Shown here: one piece after another, positions 1 through 10,706 of the stretch | Layout of the letters: the number at the start of each line of letters is the position of its first letter | Numbering within the stretch: position 1 is the first letter of the stretch | NCBI GenBank assembly: GCA_034190875.2 | Contig: CM067356.1 | Span: 50,851,263 to 50,915,262 of the forward strand | Source: Urechis unicinctus | Lineage: Eukaryota; Annelida; Polychaeta; Xenopneusta; Urechidae | Length of the DNA stretch: 64,000 bases | Direction of reading: 5' to 3' | Translations under genes and position numbers: made by a program | Notes under the pieces: generated by a model | The model's database searches: none | Told to the model about the DNA's origin: nothing | The model's input: the letters and a program-made list of their open reading frames with translations, nothing else

Positions 1-250
1 TTGAGGGCCATATCTGCAACATACCACTCTGGTCCGGATTTCGCCTAGACGAGAGGCTGGAATGGCCTGGTCCAGTCAATCGGCTTGTGGTGATTTGCCC
101 TAGGATTATCGTTTCCATTTATATCCTTTTCCATTTCCATTTTTCCTAGAAGGCGGCTGCTTAATCAGGTCAATCTTATCTATTAACCTTTCTTGGCACC
201 ATATGACACACTAGTGTTGGTGTGCCGTTAAACCCTATACTTATCTTACC
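1..250 (+). repeat. Retroposon copy A, 3' portion, cut by window edge
   Basis: The block starts inside a repeat found at least four more times here. The shared landmarks are the ttgagggccatatctgcaac stretch, 'cgcctagacgagaggctgg', 'agaaggcggctgcttaatc' and the 3' block 'gtgttggtgtgccgttaaac'. Its tail ends in cttatcttacc, like the LINE at 8904-15000, instead of the ctcactcactcac tail of the other short copies. No coding potential. Bases 251-840 show only weak open frames and nothing I recognise. Confidence 0.8.
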
Positions 251-999
251 TTCATTCTTCTACATTTTGGTGTAATTATATAGCAATTGAATGAAGAATA
301 AAGCGGTAAAACCCTTTTAGCTAAAGTACATTTATCACTGCACAACTTTTCATGGCCTTAAAAAAAGGGCAACTTTTCGTCGTTTTTTGTGGCGATTAAA
401 ACCACATTAAATACCATCTTAAAAGGAAAAGGTTGTTCTTCATTTACAATATACCAGAAGAACAAAATGTATCATTGTGCAATTTGTTGCCAGTAGTCAT
501 TTACATGCGGCTACCAAAAGGCCCACGACATAGTGAGATATTGACAATTACTTCAAGAGCCAAAGAAATTCATTCTCAGTGTCCAGTTGTGTTTGACATA
601 GGGCTTCAAAAACAGAAAACTAATTCCAGAGTGCGGGAACTGTGTTACCGCTCGTCGAGGATCTTCACATATATTTTTTCTTCTTCTTCCTGTAAGGTGC
701 CGATCTCTTGAAAGAGTAAATTCGCACCGTGTGCGCATGTGCGGGTGGTGACGGCCTTCCATTGGTGCAAGAAAAGTGGAAGATTGATGGAACAAATTTA
801 CAGAGTCATATCCGGGTTTAATACTTGGTCAAATCCATTCCACCTCTGAAAGCCTCAAGGGTGGGGACATGGACGAGTTCTTGGGGTAGGTGGTTCCACA
901 GCTTGGTTGTTCGTGGTATGAAACTGAAGCTGTATGCCTGCACATTAGCGTTGGGGTAAAGGAACTTTAGGTCATGCCCTCTGGATCTTCTATTATTCT

Positions 1000-1323
1000 C
1001 TCGTGTCGGTGAACAATGGGATCCAAGTGGTTGAGTGGAGCGGTCCTTTTGAGGGCCGTATCTGCAACACACCACTCTGGCCCGGATTTCGCCTAGACGA
1101 GAGGCTGGAATGGCCTGGTCCGGTCAATCGGCTGGTGGTGACTTGCCCTAGGATACTATTTGCATTTTTATCTTTTTCAACATCATCCACTTGTATGTCC
1201 TTCTTTTTCCGTTTATCTTAGAAGGCGGCTGCTTAATCAGGTCAAACTTATCTTTTAACCTTTCTAGGCGCCATATAACACATACGTGTTGGTGTGCCGT
1301 TAAACCCTATTCTCACTCACTCA
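1000..1323 (+). mobile_element. Retroposon copy B, short form, with target duplication
   Basis: A 324-bp copy of the dispersed retroposon beginning at ctcgtgtcgg and ending in a ctcactcactcac tail. It is flanked by an exact 13-bp duplication, cttctattattct, at 987-999 and 1324-1336, the hallmark of target-primed reverse transcription. It lacks the first ~110 bp present in the long copies at 13113 and 28866. There is no coding capacity, so it must have moved using enzymes of another element; the LINE at 8904-15000 shares its ends and is the obvious donor (inference). Confidence 0.85.
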
Positions 1324-1889
1324 CTTCTATTATTCTATGGATGACATTATAGTAATCACTCAAGCCTGCTTACCTTCTGCTGTGATGGGTACGGTCGCGT
1401 CTATATATGCTGGTGTAACTTCGGACTTTTCCTGCGACGACGTTTGTGTTATGTCCTGCGGTATTGACGGCTGGACAGCAAGTGACCGTACACTTGTTGC
1501 CGCGTTGCCGCCTAAAAGGCCAGGGCGGTCCGGGGAGACGTGATTTACTCACGCTGACACGTTAAGGGCCAAACTCCTCAGAGGTGTCATACGCTTTAAT
1601 GCAACGCCGTCACGTTAAGGCCCTTGGACCACAGCGGTGACAACATTTTCACATAAAATTTACCAATTGGATAATGGCGATTGTCTGGATGGGTCAACTG
1701 TTTTTATTCAACTGTTCAACAGCATTAAGCGCCAAAATATAACGGGAATTGCAAAATAGTCTTGAACAAGAGAATGTTTTCCGGTTTTCTTCATCCGATT
1801 TTCGTAAACTTCGAGTGATTTAATATATCCGAACATTTTAAATTCGAGCTATAACTTTAAATGTCATAATATGTACATAGATAAGCATC

Positions 1890-2140
1890 GACGGGATTGC
1901 TCTTAGATTTCTCGTCTCTTGAAAGACCTCATAGAAACTCGACCTATGACACACGCGCAAGTTTTGGAATTTCTTAAGACCAGTGTTACTGATCAAAGAG
2001 GAACATCTGAGCGTTCTGTACGAAAGTTTTGCCATGACCATCAAATCAAAGCAGGTGGTCAAAGTCTCGTCTCTAACGACGACCTGCGGATTGCTGTGGG
2101 CGAAGCGATGAATCAGGTTCGTAAAGTTAACAGTCTTTGA
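1890..2140 (+). pseudogene. Integrase-like N-terminal exon fragment
   Basis: An open reading frame with the pattern (M)THAQVLEFL...GTSERSVRKFCHDHQI...SNDDLRIAVGEAMNQV. From memory it resembles the helix-turn-helix-like N-terminus of animal proteins that carry an integrase-core domain (Ginger-like and related genes); this is family recall, not a search. No DDE catalytic core follows, so it is a lone exon or a decayed fragment. A second copy at about 25540-25660 has lost two internal pieces. It could still be an exon of a host-type gene that is multi-copy here. Confidence 0.4.
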
Positions 2141-2184
2141 TGTGTAACATCCTTTATATTTGCCGCTTTTTGTCGCTCCTCCCG

Positions 2185-2335
2185 CTACACATCAATCAGA
2201 ACATCAGCTGAGGTGGCTGTAATAAGTGTGTCAAGCTCTCTCTTTAAATCCTCTGTTTTGGCCATCACTAGGTCCATAGAAAACATGGCATCTGGTTCGC
2301 TTGCAGTGCTACTGCTCTCCTTCCGCCCTTGACAC
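2185..2335 (-). CDS. Terminal exon of unknown protein, repeated family
   Basis: On the minus strand an AG at about 2336 is followed by an open frame of roughly 50 codons (KESSSTASEPDAMFSMDL...LKRELDTLITATSADVL) ending in a stop. It has a short heptad-like helix (KTEDLKRELDTLI) and a serine-rich lead. A near copy occurs at 25720-25870, where the serine tract and several residues differ. Keeping the frame in two diverged copies suggests real coding ancestry. I do not recognise the family. It may be the last exon of the gene whose exons lie at 2742-4813. Confidence 0.35.
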
Positions 2336-2592
2336 AGTAAAAAGGACACATTTAATTGGATGAGTACATTTTTAAGCCCAAAAGAGTTGCAAGATACTTC
2401 AAGCTTCAAAACCCTGATAAGCTGGACATAAGTTATCCTTGATAACATACTTGAGTCAATTGCTAAAACCATTGGACTCAAGTAACAGCAGACATTTATT
2501 TACTCCACTTGACTAAGAAAAAGCAGTATATAACAGTGACCTAAAAATCTTTGAATGATTTTGTATGGTATCTAAGATATTGAGCTGTTGTC

Positions 2593-2712
2593 CATATAAC
2601 CCAAGCTATATGACCTCACCTATATAACCTAAGCTATATGACCACCTATATAACCTAAGCTATATGACCACCTATATAGCCTAAGCTATATGACCTCACC
2701 TATATAACCTTA
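2593..2712. repeat. 26-bp minisatellite
   Basis: About four to five units of 'ctatataacctaagctatat' plus 'gaccac' in tandem with small variants. The homologous place in the second copy of the surrounding repeat (near 26150) has essentially a single unit, so the array expanded after the duplication or collapsed in the other copy. Confidence 0.8.
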
Positions 2713-2741
2713 CATTTGAACGCCTAAGGAAGGCAGAGAGG

Positions 2742-4813
2742 AGATATTGTTTTTATACAATACCGAATTTTCTTCTGTCTTCCTGACAGATACTCTCGAT
2801 GCGCCACTTTGGTTCTGCACAGAATCCTCCTTGTCTGTGGATTCCAGAATTCTGTAGAAAAATGACACATAAGTTTCTTATTTATATCAGATAAACACCT
2901 TGGGTTCCAAGTCCATCGTGGATTTCTTGGCCTCTGTAGTCGATGAGAACCACTGAGACCTCCGAATCCAGCTGTTTTTGAACCTTCCCAGCTACAGCAT
3001 GAACATTGGCCTCGCCTTCACTGAGCCGCTGATAAACAGTTAGAATTGTGTTGAATGTATTCCCCGAGGCTTTGACCAAGTGGACACTTCTGAAAAAACA
3101 ACATATTTTTCCTAAATGAATAAAATGAAAACCGCATAAACTAAGTTTAACTCTTGTGCATTGAGACAATATTTTTATTCATACTTATTAACATCAACAT
3201 ATATACCTCTGAAATGTTTTCACAGAAGGGCGCCTGTATTGGCTGTCTTTATGCCCTGGCAACGATGTTGGGCGCTGGGCAAAAGCGAACCGTGCAGGGG
3301 TCTGATCATAAAGGGGAAGTTTGAGGCGGTGTCTCCGCTGGTCCAGGGGCTGCTAATCCTCTGGTTTCTCCGAAGACCTCATAATGTCCCCCAGAAACTA
3401 ATTCGTCCGGCTTGAACACTCCAGCAGGTTGCGGAAATACCAAAGTATTTCTATCGTCTGACAGATACATGCTGTTACAATCAACCTGCAAGATGCAGAC
3501 AAGCATCATAGGTTTCACAGATTTACTGTCCAACTTTTATGAGCGTTTACATTTGCACGTCAAGCTATGAGGGAAGAAGTAAACTGTCCACTGTGTTTCT
3601 AAGCAGTTGAGTTTATTTCAGCATTACAATGTCAGCTGTTTACGATTTTTTCCCGAAATCAAGCTCTGCAGGACGTCTTCATATCTTATCACCATCCGAC
3701 CGTGGCTAGCCAAAATCACGATAATATAGTTGAATTTCATTCTTACCGGAACAATGTGTGATATTTTCCGCACAGTCATATTCTCTTCTCTGATGTTGAC
3801 CTGTTTGTCCTTACGGTACAGAACATAAGTAATTGTTGTTGTTTCTGCACGACTACTCAGAGGAGTGATTTTAATCACGCCTAGAAAGGTGACGGGAGTA
3901 TCAACAACCGCTTGCATCAATAAAAACCCCGCCGACTGCAGCGCCGCCGTTTTTCGTATGTAAAAACGATTTGGTTTATCCTTTGCCGTTTATTATTATT
4001 GTGCCCGAAAAACGCTAAACAAAGTGTGTTTATTATTGTCAACCATTTGCCGTGCTATTATATGAAAACGGTTGACTGTTTAGCTCTCCTTTTTCGGTTT
4101 TTGTTTTTTCGGGTTTTTTGTTTTTTTAAAAAACTAAAAGACGGCATATACACGGACCGTTGGGTTCCATTCATTTCTTGTAACGTTTCCAATTAAGAAG
4201 ACCCACGAATCATTTGATTTTGTAAGTAACATATGTTGCATATAAGGATTTAAAGCGTATAACAAAAACATGACTGACATAATAAAATAAACGAGATAAA
4301 TAATATAAAAAAGAATAAAACAATAAAATCCTAGAATAAGAATACTGAACTGTATTGATCTTCAAAACATGCATCGAGCCTCTAAATGATCAATAAAATA
4401 TCGCACAAGTGATTTAGCATAAATTTCTTATGTAAATCTTTTGTATGAATAAGGCCAGTACACCGAAAATATGCGGAATACAACTTGTCGCTGCACTGTT
4501 ATATGGAATGCCTGATATTGTTGGAATACTATACACACCTTTGCTGCTGGTTGAAGCACCAATCTTTATTTTCTTAATGTCGTAACCAGGCTCTTCTGAA
4601 CAACCAAAAATGTTAACAACTGGTAATAATTTGTTCAAGACAACATAATTACAAATAAATCCTAGAATAATTACATACCAAACTCAATATCGTATAAGTC
4701 ATCCTCATCCACCACTGACTCAGTATCTTGTTTAAAATTGAAGAAATCCGGACATTTTTCAATGTTGCCGTGCACTTGTTGTAAGTGCGCTGTTGCACTG
4801 ATGACCTGCTTTT
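2742..4813 (-). CDS. Unknown multi-exon gene, phase-consistent exons
   Basis: Several minus-strand blocks have acceptor, open frame and donor in matching phase. They are 4679-4813 (EKQVISATAHLQQVHG...), 4539-4595 (EPGYDIKKIKIGAS), 3747-3910 (VVDTPVTFLGVIKITPL...), an exon ending near 3203 (...RPSVKTFQ), about 2900-3089 (SVHLVKASGNTFNTIL...VVLIDYRGQEIHDGL), and one starting near 2850. Phases 1/2 agree across 4679-to-4539-to-3747 and across 3203-to-3089. An open segment at 3306-3510 (PQPAGVFKPDELVSGGHYEVFG) sits between but its exit is unclear. I do not recognise the protein. The preserved phases argue for a genuine gene or a recently active multi-copy gene rather than noise. The HECT-like block at 5240-5521 lies upstream on the same strand and may belong to it. 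Confidence 0.5.
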
Positions 4814-5239
4814 CTGTAGGTTCCGTTTGCAAGAGCTGTATAATAGATCAGACAGAGGGTCTCATACCAAAATGTTATTATGCACCAAATAAATGTAAAT
4901 GGGGGAAGCAATGAAAGCAAGGGTTGGGTAAATAATCTGAGCACACACCCTACATTACAGCATCGTGTACTGCAACATAATATCCGACACGAAGGGAAGA
5001 CATCCCCCCCACATAAAGAGCAGTGTTGTTGAGACTCTTAGTATAAACTTTGCCAGTGCTCTCCACGTTTAATCCTTTATTTTACCCATGTACAATGATG
5101 ACAAAGAAATTATATAACAAATATATACACTTACAACTGACTAAAATCTTTGATGGTTGGGAAACAGATGAAAGACCACATTTACTTTTTGTAGACAATT
5201 ACTAAGGTATGAATATACTGTTTCCCTTTTTTTCCAGGG

Positions 5240-5521
5240 TTAATTGCCTGGCGTGGCTGATCCCACAAATATAGGCAGCTTGGATAATTCCTTAGTAGCC
5301 AGGGTCATAAACTCACGTTGTGGACCCCCATTGTTAATGCCGTCTTCTCCAGCAAATTGAACATCTATACCAGCCTCTGGCTGGAATCGTGGCTTCTCAA
5401 CTAGGCGCAATGCACAATCTAAAACGTGCCCTCTTCTCACATTCAACAAGTTTTTGTTGGCCGACTTGTTGATTTGTAACTGCAAGGCTTTGAGCACATC
5501 AACCAATTGCACCGCCCTCAC
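5240..5521 (-). CDS. HECT-like domain exon (N-lobe segment)
   Basis: About 94 codons containing VRRGHVLDCALRLVEKPRFQ, then VQFAGEDGINNGGPQREFMT and TKELSKLPIFVG. The pattern 'V.R..VL..AL......F.P...+.V.F.GE.G.N.GGP.REF...' is the start of the HECT ubiquitin-ligase catalytic domain. The active-site cysteine lies near the end of a full HECT domain (~350 residues), so it is not covered here, and I found no C-lobe in the following 3 kb. The block may be a non-catalytic HECT-like fragment, one exon of a gene continuing downstream on the minus strand, or a decayed paralogue. The frame stays open upstream of the first Met to about 5540. Confidence 0.55.
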   Translation of the reverse strand: MRAVQLVDVLKALQLQINKSANKNLLNVRRGHVLDCALRLVEKPRFQPEAGIDVQFAGEDGINNGGPQREFMTLATKELSKLPIFVGSATPGN

Positions 5522-6018
5522 TTCATTGCTCTTCCAGACAAAAACAACAAATCAATTAAGCTGGAGATCATGATTTCTCCATCTCTATAACTCAAAGTTC
5601 AATACCATTAAACACCGAAATGTCACACAAATTATGTATCACCCATTGCAGGTATTAAATTTTCGTATACCTAGGAGACCTTCTTTGCACATTGACATTC
5701 CTCATTAAAATCTAAGAAGTAAATTACAAACATATGTAATCGAAGTTAAATTAGTGGACACTTCAGTCTAGCATTGATTATGACACAAAGACATGTATAA
5801 AACTTGCAGTCGGAGTGCCGGCCTGCACAAATTCTGCCTCAGTGTCTTCAGGGTGCCAAACCTACAGTAAATCAAGGTGCACCTTTCTTTCCATATTCAT
5901 AGCTATTTATCCAAGCACAAAATATATGTACCTCCTAACACCTGAGTGGTACTTTAATACAGAACCAAGCAAATGAGGTTCGAACCGGACCAGTTTCTAG
6001 GGCACCACTTCTTAAAGC

Positions 6019-6356
6019 ATGGTCTGCCCCGAAACACCATCCTGGCAATTGATCACACCAACAATAGACACATCACTTACAAAATATGATAAATCAAATG
6101 CTAATGACTCGTGTTGTTTTTTTAGTTCATTAAATTTCATCAAAAGGACAACATACATATTTATACTGACGGATCCAAAGATACTAACCGTGTGGGCGCT
6201 GGGGTCGTATTAGGGCCTCAAACAGGTCTATTCTACAGATTTTAATTCAATTGAACTTTAAGTACACTAATGTCGTAGATAAATCCATCTTTGCCTGGCA
6301 CAATATGACACTTTTTGTCGACGTGCCGTTAAACTTTATACTTATCTTACCTTTGC
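6019..6356 (+). pseudogene. Deleted 3' fragment of the 8904-15000 LINE family
   Basis: The sequence around 6027-6075 matches the LINE at about 13882-13930 (cccgaaacaccatcctggca). An RNase H-like piece (TDPKILT...VWALGS) with internal deletions follows, then the LINE 3' terminus with gtgccgttaaac and a cttatcttacc tail. It is a dead, internally deleted copy. Bases 5540-6000 before it hold no feature I can support. Confidence 0.7.
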
Positions 6357-6360
6357 TCTG

Positions 6361-6570
6361 GTGGCTTCCGATGCAGGGGCTCGGGTAGGTTCAAGAGCAG
6401 AGGCTGTGGTGGCTTCCCATGCAGGGGCTCGTGTAGGTTCCGCAGCGAGGGCTAGGGTAGTTTCCGAAGCAGGTGGCGCAATTACTTCCGGAGTACTTAC
6501 TGCAGTGAGAAGCCGAACGTAGACGCAAGAGCGTCCAAGACCATCCCATATTTTGATGGCCTTCGGGGTG
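6361..6570. repeat. Degenerate ~57-bp tandem repeat
   Basis: Imperfect copies of a GC-rich unit containing 'gtggcttcc', 'atgcaggggctcg' and 'gtaggttc'. No function inferred. The following stretch 6580-7170 shows only short frames and nothing recognisable. Confidence 0.45.
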
Positions 6571-7175
6571 TTTCATTACGCAGGCAATTGTGTTAATTTA
6601 CCAGCCTCTCCCCTTGACCCGCATCTTTAAAGTTCATAGGGCCTTCCACCAAGGGTTGGGAGAGCCCTATTTAGCGTGTCTGTCATCTTTGGGGCGTCTA
6701 TGTCCAACCCGAACTATATCTTTGTAGCTTCCCTCCTCTGCATAGGCTCTTCAAAGCATGTTAAATCAACCAAAACAATTATAGCTTCCTTAACAACAGT
6801 GATTACCCGTGGTTAACAGAGAATGCTCAACTTGTTGATTGCATGTTTCAAAATAACGGTTAATATACATACCACCGTTCCCGTTCTTTTTCCGGGCAAT
6901 GTGACTGAATTTCGAGGTACCAGCACACATCTGAGTGTATGGGATGCTGCCGGTTTACCGCGTTGCAATGCCCATGGCCTCCTCCTATTCTACCACAGGG
7001 AGATTGTTATAGATCTTGTATCTCTTGTCCACTTAACATTTTCGTCAGCAGTGAAGAGATCCTTACTGTCTGCAGTGTTCTTGAAGTTTTGATTTTTTCT
7101 TTGGTCGCATTCGATTGTGCCATCATATGGCCCATGGCAGACTGGTCTTCTATGGGAAGCAGGGCACAGGCCAAA

Positions 7176-7439
7176 CTAGACGCCAAATGGACTAAGCACG
7201 TTCATAGTTAAGCCAAATATTCTAAGAGAATTTCGCCGCGAATACTGTTCTTGGTTGTCGGAAGTTTGTTCAAGCGACTTCACTTTCTTTTCCAATTGAA
7301 GAATTCGCTGATCTTTCTGTTCAAGGGCTTCTTTGAGACGTTTGATTTCAGCCATTATGTCATCACCAATTGTGGATTTCTGAATGCGGGCGACGGAGTC
7401 TTCTTGTGAACTCGTCCTGATCCATACCGGTTTTCGCAC
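7176..7439 (-). pseudogene. LINE ORF1-type coiled-coil fragment
   Basis: A minus-strand frame with a heptad-rich coiled coil (MAEIKRLKEALEQKDQRILQ, LEKKVKSLEQ) running into DNQEQYSRRNSLRIFG. That join of a coiled coil to 'EQYSRRNS(L)RIFG' is typical of ORF1 proteins of several animal LINE clades (RNA-binding chaperone proteins). The frame stops just after the motif, so only the N-terminal third remains. No reverse transcriptase of the same element was found next to it. Confidence 0.6.
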
Positions 7440-7873
7440 TTTTTCTCGGCATATGCGTTGTTATGTAATAGCTAGGCTTGGCCACAAAAATATAAGTTTT
7501 CTTATCAGTTAGTGATGTTTTATGATTTCTCCACCCAGCTTCTTACGAGTTTTGATACTGTGCCTTTTACGCTCTTAATAGTCCAGTTTACATGGCTACA
7601 GCGTTATCCAAACAATGTGAAAACTGTTATTTACTGTCTGTGCACCGAGATTTAAACAGATTAACTTAAATGACAAGCTTCAAGCTAAGGTATGATTATG
7701 TGGTTCATAAGGAAACCATTTATGAATTTATGCATTACCTTTTCTCAACACCTGCGTAAGCGAGTTCAGTTGCGAGTGCGCTTATGACACTCCCTGGATC
7801 AATTGGACTCCCAAGTTCAAGAACAAAATTGAACATGTTGATGTTGGCCGATATAGTTTGAGATAAATTCATA

Positions 7874-8302
7874 TCACTGTGCAGTGATCCTGGAGATCAA
7901 CATGATTTCTCCACAGCCATACAAATATCCCGTTTTATGTGCACTATTTCGAACTACATACGAGCCTCGTCTCTCTACTGCCCTTTGAATTGACAAACAG
8001 TCATGTTGGTAATACAGCCTGTTCTGCTCGCACACATGGGCTCTATTGCTTCTCAAATACTTGGTTAAATCATCAGGATTAACTGACTTTTCAGTGGTTT
8101 TGCTCTTTTGTTCTCGTGTGCTCTGCTTGTTAAAAGCAACGTTCCAACGAGACATTATGCACAGCAGTGCCTTTAGACTGCCAGAATTGTACTGGGATAA
8201 ATTTGCAAAACCCAGACTTTTCAAATTTATTATAAATTCGATATATAGTCTGAGAGAATTAACATAGGTCTTGCAAGTGTTGCCAGACCACAGTTTGCTC
8301 AT
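7874..8302 (-). CDS. Unknown open frame, paralogue of 8422-8847
   Basis: A 142-codon minus-strand frame whose N-terminal part (LWSGNTCKTYVNSLRLYIEF) resembles the neighbouring frame at 8422-8847 (EWLPNTARTYLNSLKLFLKY). The shared pattern W..NT..TY.NSL+L(F/Y) followed by ~70 helical residues recalls the SAM-like core-binding part of tyrosine recombinases, but the resemblance is weak and I see no catalytic R-H-R-Y region. The two are probably duplicated exons of one gene or mobile element. Function unknown. Confidence 0.35.
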   Translation of the reverse strand: MSKLWSGNTCKTYVNSLRLYIEFIINLKSLGFANLSQYNSGSLKALLCIMSRWNVAFNKQSTREQKSKTTEKSVNPDDLTKYLRSNRAHVCEQNRLYYQHDCLSIQRAVERRGSYVVRNSAHKTGYLYGCGEIMLISRITAQ

Positions 8303-8421
8303 TCGTTTATCCTCTAACAGTTGTGAAACATGCTAAAAACAGTGGTCCAAAGTACCACAGATCTAAACTCTGTATGATGATATATATCTGCCAATGTCCT
8401 TATGCAAGACCTTGTCCATCA

Positions 8422-8847
8422 CTACATCAGCAGGACCATATGTATTTTATAATCAACCACTTGTACAACATAATGCCCATTTCTGAGACTGGCCTTCGAG
8501 AACTCGTCCATCCTCATATTGATTATACATCCTGTACGATGGCAGTTGGCAAGAGCAATTCCTTCATCAATGAATTGCTTGTGTCTCTTGTCCGCTGTTG
8601 GTTCTTTTTTTTTCACTAGGGATTTTAGCCATGAGCCCAGACTAGATACGAATATCTTAATCTTTGAGCAGTCATAGCCGAAGAGTCCAACAGATGACAT
8701 CATTGCTGCATACTTAAGAAATAGTTTCAGCGAATTTAGATACGTTCTGGCAGTGTTAGGCAGCCATTCGCCACTATCCAATTTAGCCTTAATAACATTC
8801 ACGACGGGCTGGTAAGCCTCATCTATTGGACCTGTCAAATGCCTCAT
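8422..8847 (-). CDS. Unknown open frame, paralogue of 7874-8302
   Basis: A 141-codon minus-strand frame beginning MRHLTGPIDEAYQPVVNVIK, followed by SGEWLPNTARTYLNSLKLFL and GLFGYDCSKIKIFVSSLGSW. It matches the frame 120 bp downstream in the same order and spacing. It also has a lysine-rich segment (LKSLVKKKEPTADKRHKQF). Both frames end without an obvious donor, so they could be exons or relics. Helical prediction is by eye. Confidence 0.35.
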   Translation of the reverse strand: MRHLTGPIDEAYQPVVNVIKAKLDSGEWLPNTARTYLNSLKLFLKYAAMMSSVGLFGYDCSKIKIFVSSLGSWLKSLVKKKEPTADKRHKQFIDEGIALANCHRTGCIINMRMDEFSKASLRNGHYVVQVVDYKIHMVLLM

Positions 8848-9466
8848 AAGATATCAAACTTGGAGGGAATGCTTCTCAGCCGGAGACCGTGTCGGTGGAC
8901 AATCCCCCTGTGGGTTCGGGGGTAGAATAGACCCACTGTATCCTCCTGCATGTCGTAAGAGGCGACTAATAGGGGGCAACCTGTTGGCCGTGGGTTGCGA
9001 CTCGTGTCGGAGGAAGATGGGATCCTGGTGGTTGAGCGGAGCGGTCCTTGCGAGGGCTATATCTGCAACACACCACTTTGGCCCGGATTTCGCCTAGACG
9101 AGAGGGTGGGTAGGCCTGGCCCATTCCTATCGGCTGGTGGCGTCGTGCCCTGGGATTACCCATCACATGCATTTGGCATCTTCCTTCATGACATTCATTT
9201 ACTTCATGGACCATTTCTCATTTCATTGGCTTCACTAGTCCCAGAAGGCGGCTGCTTAATCAGGTCAATCGGATTCCATTAGGGGTGTTATGGTGCGCCT
9301 CTACGAGCTCAGCACCTTGCCAGTGTCTGGGCTCTATGGGTTACGTATTGTATCACTTTTTATGGGGGACGAGTATATCACCTGTGTAGCCCTGGCATCT
9401 TTAAGATGTCCCTTTATTGGGCTCCGGGGCGGGTGGGGAGCACAGGTGATGAATTGTTGTATTACT

Positions 9467-10706
9467 ATGTCTTCCTCTCATACTGGCCAAAAACGAAGGC
9501 ATTTAGATGAAAATGAAACTGAAACTGAAAACTGGCCAAGATTTCTTGTGCTTGAAAGAACCGACGGGAGTTTAGAGAAAGTTTCATTCATTGTTCTATT
9601 TAAAGGAATTTGTGGTGTTGCCGGCACTCCCAAAACTCTAAAACTTTTGCGATCTGGGCTTTATCTTGTCGAAACTTCAAAACCAATTCATTCCAAACTT
9701 CTTCTTCAGACCACCAAATTAGCAAATATCAATGTAAAATTCAGCCCTCATCGAACCCTTAATACCATCAAGGGTGTTATAAAATCTTTTGAACTCAAAT
9801 ACTGCAGCGAAGAAGAGATTTTGGAGGAATTGAAAAATCAAAATGTCAGTGAAGTAGCCAAAGTGCTCATTAATAAAAATGGAGAAAGGGTTCCCACAGG
9901 CACCCACATCCTTACTTTCAACACCCCTTACCTTCCAAACAACATTAAAATAGCTGGCCTGAACATCAAAACTGAACCATTCATTCCAAATCCTTTAAGA
10001 TGCCACAACTGTCAAAGATATGGCCATTTTAAAACCAAATGTAATAGAACACCAATATGCCCCAAATGCGGTGATGAGCACGGGGAGCAGGATTGCAAAG
10101 CACCATTCAAGTGCGCAAACTGCTCCGGTGCTCATCCCGCATACTCTAAACGCTGTTCCATTTGGCAAATCGAAAAACAAATTCAAACACTACATATCAC
10201 CCAAAAACTTTCTTTCCCTGAAGCGAGAAAAAATAGTAGAGTGCCAAAATTCAACTTCTTCCAGACCTTCATATGCTAGTACTGCAGCAGCACCTACTAA
10301 AATAACCAAATCTATTAGTACACAAACAGAAAACCACCCTCCGAAACAACCCCCTTTCAAAGCCAGCAATCCCCCAACGGAACAAACAAAACCAAACACC
10401 CCCACTACCCCAAAAGTCAATGAACACATAACAGCAAACAAATACAATGAAAAATCTAAACTCCCACGGTCTGTAAAATCAAAACTCACCAGGGTTCAGA
10501 ACCCAGATTCTTTTGTTGGGCCCAATATCTATGGCCCATTGTCTACCATGGAGACTGATGAGGTCCCCCATGGCAGACACACATCATCAGGGGCCAATCG
10601 GGACCCTGGGTCTGTAGTGGCCCAGGGAACCTGCGGCCCCAGGAATGCCATGGGGACTGAGGTCCACCATGGCAGCAAACGTCCCGCCAAACCCCCTGAT
10701 AGGTAA
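9467..10706 (+). pseudogene. LINE-1 ORF1, Gag-like nucleic-acid-binding protein, one frameshift
   Basis: ORF1 products of these LINEs coat the element RNA in ribonucleoprotein particles. The first frame carries a basic region and three CCHC-type knuckles (CHNCQRYGHFKTKC, CPKCGDEHGEQDC, CANCSGAHPAYSKRC), then FPEARK. At about 10230 an A6 run shifts the frame; the reading continues as IVECQNS...SYAS through a proline-rich tail ending PAKPPDR. The Met at 9467 (MSSSHTGQKRR) was preferred over an upstream Met at 9290 because the extra residues look like translated UTR. The stop overlaps the ORF2 start as TAATG. Without the A-run lesion the protein would be about 412 residues. Confidence 0.85.

Larger units (their letters stand above)
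1465..2725. repeat. Dispersed 1.3-kb repeat, copy 1
   Basis: This stretch is largely repeated at 24756-26187. Shared landmarks include ggccagggcggtccggggag, acgtgatttactcacgctga, the run around gtcatacgctttaatgcaac, and the segment with the plus-strand integrase-like exon and the minus-strand exon at 2185-2335. Copy 1 keeps about 80 bp of the integrase-like exon that copy 2 lacks. It carries an expanded 26-bp minisatellite (2593-2712) where copy 2 has about one unit. The boundaries are approximate and no terminal inverted repeats were identified. Confidence 0.7.
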
